Below are positions 33,166 through 41,036 of a DNA stretch of 64,000 nt, in pieces. The DNA comes from an uncultured Arachnia sp. (GTDB taxonomy: Bacteria; Actinomycetota; Actinomycetes; Propionibacteriales; Propionibacteriaceae): assembly GCA_934636715.1 (NCBI GenBank), contig CAKUBE010000006.1, positions 1 through 64,000 of the forward strand. Direction: 5' to 3'. Every line of letters begins with the position of its first letter. The first letter of the stretch is position 1. Below the pieces are notes generated by a model. It saw only the letters and a list, made by a program, of their open reading frames with translations. It searched no databases and was not told where the DNA came from. The position numbers and the translations under genes are program-made.

Positions 33166-34956
33166 ATGAGTGCAGCAGAAGAGATCGTCGACGTCGTCGG
33201 CGGCGCGGACAACATCGTCAGCCTCACCCACTGCGCCACGCGCCTGCGCTTCCAGCTGGTCGACGCGTCGAACATCGACGTCGCGGCGGTGGAGTCCATC
33301 AAGGGCGTCATGGGTGCGGTCCCCCAGGCGGGGGAGCGGTTCCAGATCATCATGGGCGGCGCCGTCCAGACCTACTACGAGCAGATCAACGCACTGCCCG
33401 TCATGCAGGGCAAGCGCGCGCTCACCGACGAGGAGATCAAGGCGGCGGCCCGGGCCGGCGGCGTGCGCGGCAAGTTCGCGTGGGTCGACTCGTTCTTCGA
33501 GTTCCTCTCCGACTCGTTCCGTCCCATCCTCGGCGCGCTGCTCGGCGCCTCGCTGTTCATCACGTTCATGGCGCTGATGTCGTCGCTGAACATCATCGGC
33601 AACTGGGCCGATCCGCGCACCGAGCTCGCGCCCGGCTGGCAGTTCGTCAACCTGATGTGGCAGTCGGTGTTCGTGTTCCTGCCGCTGATGGTGGCGTACA
33701 ACGCGAGCAAGAAGGTCGGCGCCGATCCCTGGGTCGGCTTCGCGATCATGGCCCTGGTCATGCTGCCCGGCTACACGGCCCTCCACAGCCACCCGGACGT
33801 CTACGTGCGCACGGTCGCGGGCAGCGACATGAACATGATCGACATCTTCGGAGTGCCGCTGACGCTGTTCACGTACAACTCGCAGGTGTTCCCGCCGTTG
33901 CTGATGGCCGGCGTGATCGGGCCGCTGTACAAGCTGCTGAAGAAGCTCATCCCGGAGAACCTGCAGCTGATCTTCGTGCCGTTCCTCGCCATGCTGATCA
34001 TGCTGCCGCTGACGGCCTTCCTGATCGGCCCGATCGGCGTCTACGTCGGCGCGTGGCTGGGCGGCGTGCTCGGCGCGATCAACAGCTTCAACCCGCTGAT
34101 CTTCGCGCTCATCATCCCGATGATCTACCCGTTCATGGTGCCGCTCGGACTGCATTGGCCGCTGAACGCCGTCATGCTGGCCAACATCTCGACGCTGGGC
34201 TACGACTTCATCCAGGGCCCCATGGGCGCGTGGAACTTCGCGTGCTTCGGCGCCACCGCCGGTGTGCTGGTGCTCGCCATGCGCGACAAGGAGGTCCAGA
34301 TGCGGCAGACGGCGACGGGCGCGCTTGCGGCCGGCCTGTTGGGCGGCATCTCCGAACCGTCGCTCTACGGCATCCACCTGCGATTCAAGAAGATCTACCC
34401 GCGCATGCTCGCCGGCTGTGTCGTCGGTGGCCTGACGATCGGCATCGGCGGCATGCTCGCCGGCGGCGGCGTCACCACGAACGCGTTCGTGTTCACCTCG
34501 CTGCTGACCATCCCCGCGTTCTCGAACATCCCGCTCTACGCGCTGTCGGTCGGCGCGGCGTTCATCACCGCGATGATGATGGTCATCGTCTTCGACTACC
34601 GTACGCCTGAGCAGAAGGCCGCGGCCCGCCGCGCGGGCGCCGGTCTCGAGGACGCGCCGGTGGTTGAGACCAAGGTCATCGTCGTCGGCGATGTCGAGAC
34701 CAACCAGGCGAAGCAGTGGGTGGCCGCGCTCGGCGGCGAGGCGAACATCGCCTCGGTCGCGCCGATCGCCGAGACCCGCGTCCGGGTGGAGGTCAAGAAC
34801 TCCTCCGCGGTCGACGCCGAAGCCCTGCGCCGTGCAGGGCTGGCGGGCGCCGTCGAGGTGTCGCCGGGGGTCTGGCACCTGGTGGCAGGCCTCGAGGCGG
34901 AGCAGTATGCGGAGGGCATGCGCCGAAGGCTCGCCTCCGTCGCCGCTGCGGTTTAG
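33166..34956 (+). CDS. PTS sugar transporter EIIBC with extra degenerate IIB domain
   Basis: A 596-residue permease. Residues 1-80: IIB of the glucose/beta-glucoside superfamily with phospho-Cys23 (LTHCATRLRF). Residues ~100-475: EIIC membrane domain with about ten segments and the GGISEPSLYGI motif. Residues ~515-596 resemble a second IIB (GEANIASVAPIAETRVRVEVK...GVWHLVAGLEAEQYAEGM) but the Cys is replaced by Ala. The B-C order fits the beta-glucoside/sucrose/trehalose group; substrate unknown. It follows the EIIA-HPr-EI gene and lies beside xylose genes, so a plant-derived beta-glycoside is plausible. Confidence 0.9.
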   Translation: MSAAEEIVDVVGGADNIVSLTHCATRLRFQLVDASNIDVAAVESIKGVMGAVPQAGERFQIIMGGAVQTYYEQINALPVMQGKRALTDEEIKAAARAGGVRGKFAWVDSFFEFLSDSFRPILGALLGASLFITFMALMSSLNIIGNWADPRTELAPGWQFVNLMWQSVFVFLPLMVAYNASKKVGADPWVGFAIMALVMLPGYTALHSHPDVYVRTVAGSDMNMIDIFGVPLTLFTYNSQVFPPLLMAGVIGPLYKLLKKLIPENLQLIFVPFLAMLIMLPLTAFLIGPIGVYVGAWLGGVLGAINSFNPLIFALIIPMIYPFMVPLGLHWPLNAVMLANISTLGYDFIQGPMGAWNFACFGATAGVLVLAMRDKEVQMRQTATGALAAGLLGGISEPSLYGIHLRFKKIYPRMLAGCVVGGLTIGIGGMLAGGGVTTNAFVFTSLLTIPAFSNIPLYALSVGAAFITAMMMVIVFDYRTPEQKAAARRAGAGLEDAPVVETKVIVVGDVETNQAKQWVAALGGEANIASVAPIAETRVRVEVKNSSAVDAEALRRAGLAGAVEVSPGVWHLVAGLEAEQYAEGMRRRLASVAAAV

Positions 34957-34969
34957 CGCTCCTTGCGCC

Positions 34970-35168
34970 TGACCGCTGGTTGAGCGTCACGCTTCTTGAG
35001 CTCTGACCGCTGGTTGGGCCTGACCGCTGGTTGAGCCGACGCGTGAGCGCCAGCGAACCGTCGTGTCGAAACCAATGAGCTGTTGATTGTCCATGGACAT
35101 GATCCAGTTCATTGGTTTCGACACGAGACCCGGTCGACTTCGTCGACGTGCCTCGGCTCAACCAGCGG
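34970..35168. repeat. Large inverted intergenic repeat with tandem arm copies
   Basis: TGACCGCTGGTTG occurs three times (34,970; 35,004; 35,021). The last copy, extended as CGCTGGTTGAGCC, pairs with GGCTCAACCAGCG at 35,155-35,167. Inside, TCGTGTCGAAACCAATGAGCT (35,061 on) pairs with its near-perfect complement ending 35,126. The element fills the space between the convergent EIIBC and GNAT genes, so it can fold into a long hairpin and may end transcription both ways. Related arms lie at 1-14 and 61,327-61,383. Confidence 0.8.
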
Positions 35169-35177
35169 TACGGCGGC

Positions 35178-36260
35178 TCAAGCGAGGTCGATGGTCTTCT
35201 TCCAGGCGCCGACGTAGGCGTCGGGGACGAATCCCATCGCCTCGTTGACGTCCAGCATGAACCGGTTCTCCTCGGCGTTGTACGTCACCAGCTTGGGCGA
35301 CTCCGGGGCGATGTCGCGCCAGGAGAGCAGCCCGGCGCACTTGATCAACTGGCCGATCTTGTTTCCTCGGTGCTCCCGGAGCACGAGCGTGTCCTCCTGG
35401 CTCGTGACCGCGGTCCGGTCGTTGCCGATGGACAGCTCGGTGTAGCCGACCAACTCGCCGGTGCCGTCGCACTTGGCCGCGGTGACGAGCATGATCTTCC
35501 CGCCGCCGAGCCACTCGTCATCGTGCCGTGCGACGCGGTCGGCGTCCCAGTCCTCCTCGTCGAACTCGAGCGCGCCGGCCGGGACGTCCGTCGACATCCT
35601 GTTCTTCATCCGGGCGTAGCCGTCGACGAACTCCGGCGGGGTGGGCAGCATCCACTGCACGACGGAGTAGGACCCCGTGCGCGCTATTCCGAGCATCTCC
35701 TCGATCCTGGCGCTGTCGACGGGCAGAGCGAGCACGCTCTTGCGCTCGACTTGTTCCAGCGAGTAGCCGTGGCGCAGGTAGAACCTGGCTCGGTGGTCCC
35801 GCGGGATGGTGCCGAACCCGGTGGGCGGCGCGAGCCGGTCGTCGCTCCTGGCGGGCCCACGCTCCGGGTGGGTCACCCACGACTGCAGCACGCTGCGGCC
35901 GTGCTCCCGCGCCGCCCGCTCGACGATGTCGTACGCGGCCGTGCCGATCCCGCGGCCGTTGTGTGACGCGAGGATCTCGATGAGCCAGTAGGCGACCCGT
36001 GAGTCCTCCTCGAGTGGGATGTCGACGCCGATCCGGCCGACGGGGACGCCGTCGGCCAGGATCAGCCAGACGAAGCGCAGCTCGTCTGGCGACGGCTGGT
36101 AGTGCGGCAGCAGCTCCGCCGGAGTGGCGGTGTCGTCCTCGTTACCGTTGACCTCGCGGTAGACGGCGTTTCTCACCTCGGTCATCGCCGTGAAGTCGGC
36201 GGCATCGGTGGATTCGAGGCTCGTTGGGATGACGAGGGAGCGGAACTCGATGTCGTTCAT
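35178..36260 (-). CDS. Tandem GNAT-domain acetyltransferase
   Basis: A 360-residue protein with two GNAT folds. The first has the acetyl-CoA loop HNGRGIGTAAYD (residues ~100-112); the second has REHRGNKIGQLIK (~295-310) followed by NAEENRFMLDVNEAMGF. Such double-GNAT proteins are common in actinobacteria; substrates are mostly unknown (one known relative is mycothiol synthase MshD, which this does not closely resemble). Two small ORFs lie upstream in the same direction. Confidence 0.8.
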   Translation of the reverse strand: MNDIEFRSLVIPTSLESTDAADFTAMTEVRNAVYREVNGNEDDTATPAELLPHYQPSPDELRFVWLILADGVPVGRIGVDIPLEEDSRVAYWLIEILASHNGRGIGTAAYDIVERAAREHGRSVLQSWVTHPERGPARSDDRLAPPTGFGTIPRDHRARFYLRHGYSLEQVERKSVLALPVDSARIEEMLGIARTGSYSVVQWMLPTPPEFVDGYARMKNRMSTDVPAGALEFDEEDWDADRVARHDDEWLGGGKIMLVTAAKCDGTGELVGYTELSIGNDRTAVTSQEDTLVLREHRGNKIGQLIKCAGLLSWRDIAPESPKLVTYNAEENRFMLDVNEAMGFVPDAYVGAWKKTIDLA

Positions 36261-36340
36261 ATTTCTGTTTCCTTCTTGAAAGCGTGAAAGGGCTGAGGCG
36301 GCGCGGGCGAGACCGTGATGGGGCTTGCCCGCGCAACCTC

Positions 36341-36589
36341 CTATCTCAGGGGAAGGCGCAGATAGCGGAGCTCCCAGTTGAGTTCCCGCTGCGCGCGTTC
36401 GTGGTCATTTCGGAGGTGGCGCGAATCCTCGCGGTACGTCGACACCGGGCGGGTGCTCCAGATGAGCACACGCAACGCGACGTGCATCGCGACTCGGGTG
36501 AGGAACGAGGTGCGCGGAACGCGGTCGGACAAGGGCGGCAGCGGAGCGTCGGTGATGACGGGGTCCAGCTGCACGGTGATGGCAGGCAT
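36341..36589 (-). CDS. Small basic protein upstream of GNAT gene
   Basis: An 82-residue protein from ATG 36,589 (a TTG at 36,607 would add 6). Central hydrophobic part (SFLTRVAMHVALRVLIWS), then a charged helical tail rich in Arg and Leu (RAQRELNWELRYLRLPLR). No family recognised and the ribosome site is weak, so it is only moderately supported. It ends 80 bp before the GNAT gene. Confidence 0.45.
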   Translation of the reverse strand: MPAITVQLDPVITDAPLPPLSDRVPRTSFLTRVAMHVALRVLIWSTRPVSTYREDSRHLRNDHERAQRELNWELRYLRLPLR

Positions 36590-36708
36590 GATGTGGCTTT
36601 CGCTCAAAGATGACGTATCGAGATGCCGGCGGAGCCGGCGCAGAGTCGATCGACTCGTGAGATGTCGGAGTGGTGCCCTGAAGAGGGCAGAGTTATCCCG
36701 TTAAGGGA

Positions 36709-36804
36709 TCAGATGGCCGCGATCAGGCGGGGGAATGCGCCGAAGGAGACAGCGGCCCCGCCGCGCACGGCGATCGGCTCAGTGCGAGTGAAGACATTCA
36801 TCAT
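36709..36804 (-). CDS. 31-residue peptide with strong ribosome site
   Basis: Begins MMNVFTRTEPIAVRGGAA and ends RLIAAI. It has AAAGGGGG 8 bases before the ATG, one of the strongest ribosome sites in the window. Hairpins follow its stop: ATCCC/GGGAT, GCCCT/AGGGC, and the 14-bp palindrome GAGTCGATCGACTC. The 313 bp from 36,590 to 36,902 hold nothing else that I can see. It could be a leader peptide for the downstream genes or a small secreted or modified peptide. No family recognised. Confidence 0.5.
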   Translation of the reverse strand: MMNVFTRTEPIAVRGGAAVSFGAFPRLIAAI

Positions 36805-36902
36805 TTCGGGACCCCCTTTCTCGACTTCGAGTTCCGGGAGAGACGTTAGTCACTCGAACCCGCACAAGTCAAGGCGAAGCCGGGCGCTGATAGGCTGGCG
36901 GC

Positions 36903-37718
36903 ATGTCCGTCCGGCGTCACGCGTCCCGGGTCGAGGAGCGCTATCGCAAGCGATTCATCGGCGACGTCGAGTACCACACGAGCCGCTCCGGATACGGTGA
37001 CGCCTCGCTCATGGCCTACCGGTTCGCCTGCCAGGTGCCGGAGAAGGACGGCCCCGATTTCGTGCTCGTGCACGGCATCGGGGTGTCGGCCCGCCTGTAC
37101 GGGCCGACGGCGGTGGAGCTCGCCCAGCGCGGCGACGTGCACCTCATCGACATGGCGGGCTACGGGCGCTCCCCGCGCCCCGGCCGCGACCTGACGATCA
37201 CCGACCACGCGGCGCTGATCGCGCGCTACCTGGAGGAGCACGACCTCGAGCGACCCGTCGTCGTCGGGCATTCCATGGGGGCGCAGGTCGTCGCGGAGCT
37301 GGCCGCCGGATTCCCCGAGCAGGTGGATCACATCGCCCTGATAGCTCCCGTCATCGCCCCGACGGCGCGGACGCTGGCGAAGGTGGGGCCGCTGCTGCTC
37401 GCCAACGGCCTCAAGGAGCCCGGGCTCGTCACCTTCCTGGCCGTCTACGACTACTTCTTCCGCACCGGCATCCCCTACATGCTCCAGCAGATGCCTCACC
37501 TGCTTGCCACGGACCTCGACGACATCGCCTCCCGGGTCGAGGCGAAGACCCTCGTGATCTGCGGCCTCGACGATCCCATCGTGCCCCTGGAGTGGGGCAA
37601 GGAGCTGGCGGCCAAGTTCCGGCATGGCTGGTACGCCACGGTTCCGGGCCCGCACGCGACCATGTTCGCCGCCCCGCGCACGATCGCCGCGCTGATCGAT
37701 GAGCATGCGCGCCGGTAG
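36903..37718 (+). CDS. Alpha/beta hydrolase
   Basis: A 271-residue hydrolase. Oxyanion region VLVHGIGVSARLYGP, nucleophile elbow GHSMGAQ, and the C-terminal acid and His (GLDDPIVPLEWG; PGPHATMF). Likely an esterase or lipase; substrate unknown. It overlaps the next hydrolase gene by 20 bp, so the two form an operon. Confidence 0.85.
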   Translation: MSVRRHASRVEERYRKRFIGDVEYHTSRSGYGDASLMAYRFACQVPEKDGPDFVLVHGIGVSARLYGPTAVELAQRGDVHLIDMAGYGRSPRPGRDLTITDHAALIARYLEEHDLERPVVVGHSMGAQVVAELAAGFPEQVDHIALIAPVIAPTARTLAKVGPLLLANGLKEPGLVTFLAVYDYFFRTGIPYMLQQMPHLLATDLDDIASRVEAKTLVICGLDDPIVPLEWGKELAAKFRHGWYATVPGPHATMFAAPRTIAALIDEHARR

Positions 37719-38412
37719 CCGCCGGCCCGGGTCTCGAAGGGAGCGCGTCGCCTCCGCAATCGTCCGGGGCCGGGCGTGGGGCGCCGATTACTGGTGGGTG
37801 AGCAGGGCCCTGGCCGGCGGCCTGGTCCGCCGCGACGTGCCCGCGGCCTACGCAACGGGAGACGGGGCCCCCGTCGTCCTCGTCCCCGGCGTGCTGGAGG
37901 AGTGGACGATGATGCGCGCCATCGCCGACGCGTTGAGCGCGGCCGGGCATCCGATCCACACACTGCCGGAGCTGAGACGCAACACCGCGACGGTGAGGGA
38001 TGGCGCTGCGCTCGTCGCCACCTATCTGTCGGCGAAGGGGCTGACCGACGTGCTCCTCGTCGCGCACAGCAAGGGCGGGTTGATCGCGAAGTGCCTGCTG
38101 TTGGGGGACGAGGCCCACCGCGTGCGGGGCGTCGTCACCGTCGCGACGCCGTTCGGCGGGTCCGTGCTCGCCCGGCTCGTGCCGCACCCCGTCGTGCGCT
38201 CGCTGGCACCCGACGACGCGACCATCGTCGAGTTGGCGGGCCGCAACGACGTGAACCGCCTCATCACGTCGATCTGTCCCGCCTTCGACCCGCACATCCC
38301 GGGCGGCTCCCGGCTGGAGGGGGCGATCAACGTCCCCGTCGCCGCCATGGGGCACTTCCGCGTGCTCGCGGATCGCGACGTGATCGACGCCGTCGTCGCC
38401 GCCTGCGCGTGA
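37699..38412 (+). CDS. Lipase-like alpha/beta hydrolase
   Basis: A 237-residue protein with VVLVPGVLEEW as oxyanion region and the nucleophile elbow LLVAHSKGGLIAK, the AHSKGG form typical of triacylglycerol-lipase-like proteins. TVATPFGGSVLARLV follows, and the catalytic His is likely in MGHFRVLAD near the end. Coupled to the preceding hydrolase, and probably works on the same class of esters. Confidence 0.8.
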   Translation: MSMRAGSRRPGSRRERVASAIVRGRAWGADYWWVSRALAGGLVRRDVPAAYATGDGAPVVLVPGVLEEWTMMRAIADALSAAGHPIHTLPELRRNTATVRDGAALVATYLSAKGLTDVLLVAHSKGGLIAKCLLLGDEAHRVRGVVTVATPFGGSVLARLVPHPVVRSLAPDDATIVELAGRNDVNRLITSICPAFDPHIPGGSRLEGAINVPVAAMGHFRVLADRDVIDAVVAACA

Positions 38413-38429
38413 GGCGCGAGCGCCTGCTA

Positions 38430-38468
38430 CGGTGGCACTGGCCAGTGAGACCGCACCCCATGAGGTGC
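38430..38468 (+). promoter_or_regulatory. Paired hairpins in the mgtE leader
   Basis: First hairpin 38,430-38,453: outer CGGT/ACCG around the perfect palindrome CACTGGCCAGTG. Second hairpin 38,453-38,468: GCACC/GGTGC with a 6-base loop. They stand between the lipase stop and a 22-residue leader ORF ahead of mgtE. They could be a regulatory RNA or the terminator of the lipase gene. They do not match the M-box that I know. Confidence 0.45.
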
Positions 38469-38492
38469 CCGACGGTGAGCGAGGTGAGTCCG

Positions 38493-38561
38493 ATGAGTAG
38501 CGACAGTCACAGTCATCATCCGGAACCCGTGTCCGCGCGCCGTCTCGTCCTTTCCTTCTGA
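38493..38561 (+). CDS. 22-residue leader peptide upstream of mgtE
   Basis: Starts MSSDSHSHH and ends RRLVLSF, with GAGGTGAG about 6 bases before the ATG. Three histidines and several Asp/Glu/Ser could make its translation sensitive to ions or to slow codons. It ends 55 bp before mgtE. Leader peptides control magnesium transporters in enteric bacteria (mgtL, mgtP), so a similar role is possible, but unproven. Confidence 0.5.
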   Translation: MSSDSHSHHPEPVSARRLVLSF

Positions 38562-38615
38562 CACCTCGTCGTCAGGGGCGTCGTGCGCGCGTGCCTTGAC
38601 GAAACGAGCAGCGCC

Positions 38616-39974
38616 ATGACCACTCAGCGCATTCAGGAACTGACCGACATCGCCGACCGGATCGTCGGCCACATCAACCTCGGCGACCTCGCGGGCCTCG
38701 CCGACACGATCGCGCCCTGCGGCACGCCGGAACTGGTCGAGATCTGCGAACGGCTGAGCGGCCGTCACCGCGCGGTCATGTATCGACTCCTGCCGAAGCA
38801 GCGCGCCCTCGAGGTCTTCGAGGCGCTCGACCCCGCGCTGCAGAGCGATCTCGTGCGCGGGCTGCAGGACGCGGAGGTGGCGGAGCTCTTCGCCGCGATG
38901 GACCCGGACGACCGGGTGTGGCTGCTCGACGAACTGCCGGCCTCGTTGGCGCCGCGGCTCCTCCGCGGGCTGCCCGCGCGGGAGCGGCAGCTGACCGCGA
39001 GCGTGCTCGGCTATCCGCACGGCTCGATCGGCCGCCGGATGAGCCCGGAGTACGTCAGCACCCATCCGAACCTGACCGTCGCGGCGACGCTGGCCCGGGT
39101 GCGCCTGCGCCTCGACGACGCCGAGACCGTCTACACGCTCCCGGTGCTCGACGGCGAGCGCCGCGTCGTCGGCGTCGTCAGCCTGCGCGACCTGATCGGT
39201 GCCGACGACGCCATGCTGGTGGGCGATCTCATGCGCGAGGCGCCGGTGGCCACCGCGGACACCGACGAGGAGGTCGCGGCTCGGCGCTGTGCGGAGCGGG
39301 GCCTGCTGGCACTCGCCGTCGTCGACAGCGAGTCGCGCCTCGTCGGCATCCTCACCATCGACGACGCCGTCCGCATCCTCGAGCAGGAGGAGAGCGAGGA
39401 CGCGGCGCGCCAGGGCGGCACCGAGCCGCTTCGCCGCCCGTACCTCTCCACGCCCATCCTCACCCTCGTCCACTCGCGGGTGATCTGGCTCCTGGTGCTC
39501 GCCGTCGGCGCGACGCTCACCGTCCAGGTGCTCTCGGTGTTCGAGGCCACGCTGGCCCAGGTGACCGTGCTCGCGCTGTTCGTGCCGTTGCTGATCGGGA
39601 CCGGCGGAAATACGGGCAACCAGGCCGCGACGACGGTGACCCGCGCGCTCGCGTTGAACGACGTCACGCCCCGCGACCTCGTCAGGGTGCTGTCGCGGGA
39701 GCTGCGCGTCGGAGCCCTGCTCGGGGTCCTGCTCGGCACCCTCGGTTTCGCCCTGTCCTCGCTGTTCTACGACGCGCGCATCGGGCTGGTGATCGGCCTC
39801 ACGCTGCTGGCGGTGTGCACGGTCGCGGCGACGATCGGCGGGGTCATGCCGCTGCTCGCGCGCGCCATCCGCGTCGACCCGGCCGTGTTCTCGAACCCGT
39901 TCATCACGACCTTCGTCGACGCCACGGGCCTCGTCATCTACTTCCTGATCGCGCGCGCGGTCCTCCACCTCTGA
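38616..39974 (+). CDS. mgtE: Magnesium transporter MgtE
   Basis: A 452-residue transporter. N-terminal helical N domain (residues ~10-125), two CBS domains (~130-255, with VYTLPVLDGERRVVGVVSLRDLI and LALAVVDSESRLVGILTIDDA), then five membrane segments. LLIGTGGNTGNQAATTVTRAL is the ion-pore motif of the family. The cytosolic domains sense Mg2+ and close the channel. I took the ATG at 38,616; the open frame has an earlier GTG (38,583) without a good ribosome site. Confidence 0.93.
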   Translation: MTTQRIQELTDIADRIVGHINLGDLAGLADTIAPCGTPELVEICERLSGRHRAVMYRLLPKQRALEVFEALDPALQSDLVRGLQDAEVAELFAAMDPDDRVWLLDELPASLAPRLLRGLPARERQLTASVLGYPHGSIGRRMSPEYVSTHPNLTVAATLARVRLRLDDAETVYTLPVLDGERRVVGVVSLRDLIGADDAMLVGDLMREAPVATADTDEEVAARRCAERGLLALAVVDSESRLVGILTIDDAVRILEQEESEDAARQGGTEPLRRPYLSTPILTLVHSRVIWLLVLAVGATLTVQVLSVFEATLAQVTVLALFVPLLIGTGGNTGNQAATTVTRALALNDVTPRDLVRVLSRELRVGALLGVLLGTLGFALSSLFYDARIGLVIGLTLLAVCTVAATIGGVMPLLARAIRVDPAVFSNPFITTFVDATGLVIYFLIARAVLHL

Positions 39975-39988
39975 GGTGGCGCGCATCG

Positions 39989-40044
39989 ACCTGCGTAGGT
40001 TCCGTTGGCTGTGCATATGCACAGCCAACGGAACCTACGCAGGT
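39989..40044. repeat. Perfect 56-bp palindrome
   Basis: Two 28-bp arms meet at GTGCAT/ATGCAC with no spacer and no mismatch; the outer end is ACCTGCGTAGG. It lies 15 bp after the mgtE stop and 62 bp before the next gene. As RNA it would make a very stable hairpin and probably a terminator, although no T-run follows. Confidence 0.95.
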
Positions 40045-40106
40045 GAGTGCGCGGCCGTCATGGATCCATGGATTAGGGAACGTCTGTCTCGCGTTAAGGT
40101 GGGGCT

Positions 40107-41006
40107 GTGAGTAGGCCTGACGTGAACCTCGTGCACCGCATCGAGGTGGCTGAGGTCGTGCATCTCACGCGCGGCATGGTGCGCATCGTCTTCACCGGCG
40201 ACGGTCTCGACGGCTTTGTGTCGTCGGGCGTCGGCGACGAGTACCTGCGGCTGTTCCTCCCCGCGGAGGGGCACGGCGAGCCGAACCTGCCAGAGCCATC
40301 TGCCGACGGCTACTGGACCTTCCCCGATGGCGTCGAGCCGTCGCAGGTGCGGTGTTACACCGTGCGCGCGTGGGACCCGGACACCCGCCGTCTCACGATC
40401 GACTTCGTCGTGCACGACGGTGGCGTCGCCGCCCGGTGGGCGCTGGGAGCCGAGCCCGGCCACATCGTCGGTGTGAACACCCCGCGAGGGCTCTACGAGC
40501 CCCGGGAGGGCATCGAGTGGCAGCTTCTCGTGGCGGACGCGACCGGGATTCCCGCCGCGCTCCGGTTGGCGGAGCAGACGCCACCCGGTGTCCGCACGCG
40601 CGTCGTGATCGAGGTCGAGGAGGCGTCGCACGAGCAGACCCTCGCGCTCCCCGAGGGCGTCGAACTCGTGTGGGTGCGCGGCGGGAACGGGCAGGGCCCG
40701 AGCAGGATGGAGGAGATCGTCAGGGCCGCCGACCTGCCGAGCGGCCCGGGGTATGTGTGGGTAGCGGGGGCGGCGAAGGCCACGCGCGCGGTTCGCAAGT
40801 ACCTTCGTCGTGAACTCCGGCTGCCGTCTGACTCCTACAAGGTCGTCGGGTACTGGACCGAAAACCTCGAGCAGTGGATGGAACGTTACGAGGCTCTTCC
40901 CGAGGACCTGCGCCGGCGCCTGCGGGAGATGTGGGAGGACACCGGGCGCGATGTCGAGGAGGTCACCGACGAGTACGAAGCGACCCTCGAGGCTCACGGA
41001 CTTTAG
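40107..41006 (+). CDS. Siderophore-interacting protein (FAD-binding ferric reductase)
   Basis: A 299-residue flavin reductase that releases iron from ferric siderophores. FAD motif RCYTVRAWDPDTRRLTIDFVVH, then WALGAEPGHIVGVNTPRG; the NAD(P)H-domain has LLVADATGIPAALR and the YVWVAGAAKATRAVRKYLR segment; KVVGYW is the usual family end motif. GTG start at 40,107. No siderophore transporter is adjacent. A DtxR-type iron box was looked for upstream and not found. Confidence 0.9.
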   Translation: MSRPDVNLVHRIEVAEVVHLTRGMVRIVFTGDGLDGFVSSGVGDEYLRLFLPAEGHGEPNLPEPSADGYWTFPDGVEPSQVRCYTVRAWDPDTRRLTIDFVVHDGGVAARWALGAEPGHIVGVNTPRGLYEPREGIEWQLLVADATGIPAALRLAEQTPPGVRTRVVIEVEEASHEQTLALPEGVELVWVRGGNGQGPSRMEEIVRAADLPSGPGYVWVAGAAKATRAVRKYLRRELRLPSDSYKVVGYWTENLEQWMERYEALPEDLRRRLREMWEDTGRDVEEVTDEYEATLEAHGL

Positions 41007-41036
41007 TGTCCTGCGTCGGATGTTCGTTGCGGGACA

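Noticed and set aside
31489..34878. 1129-residue minus-strand frame over both PTS genes
   Set aside because: Shadow frame rich in Arg, Asp, His and Gly with no family resemblance; the forward frames are clear PTS proteins.
38413..38615. M-box (ykoK) magnesium riboswitch ahead of mgtE
   Set aside because: The conserved M-box core sequences that I know are not present; only simple hairpins and a short ORF are seen.
40045..40106. DtxR/IdeR iron box before the siderophore-interacting protein gene
   Set aside because: ATTAGGGAACG...GTTAAGGT has loose TTAGG-like parts but no inverted TTAGG...CCTAA pairing.
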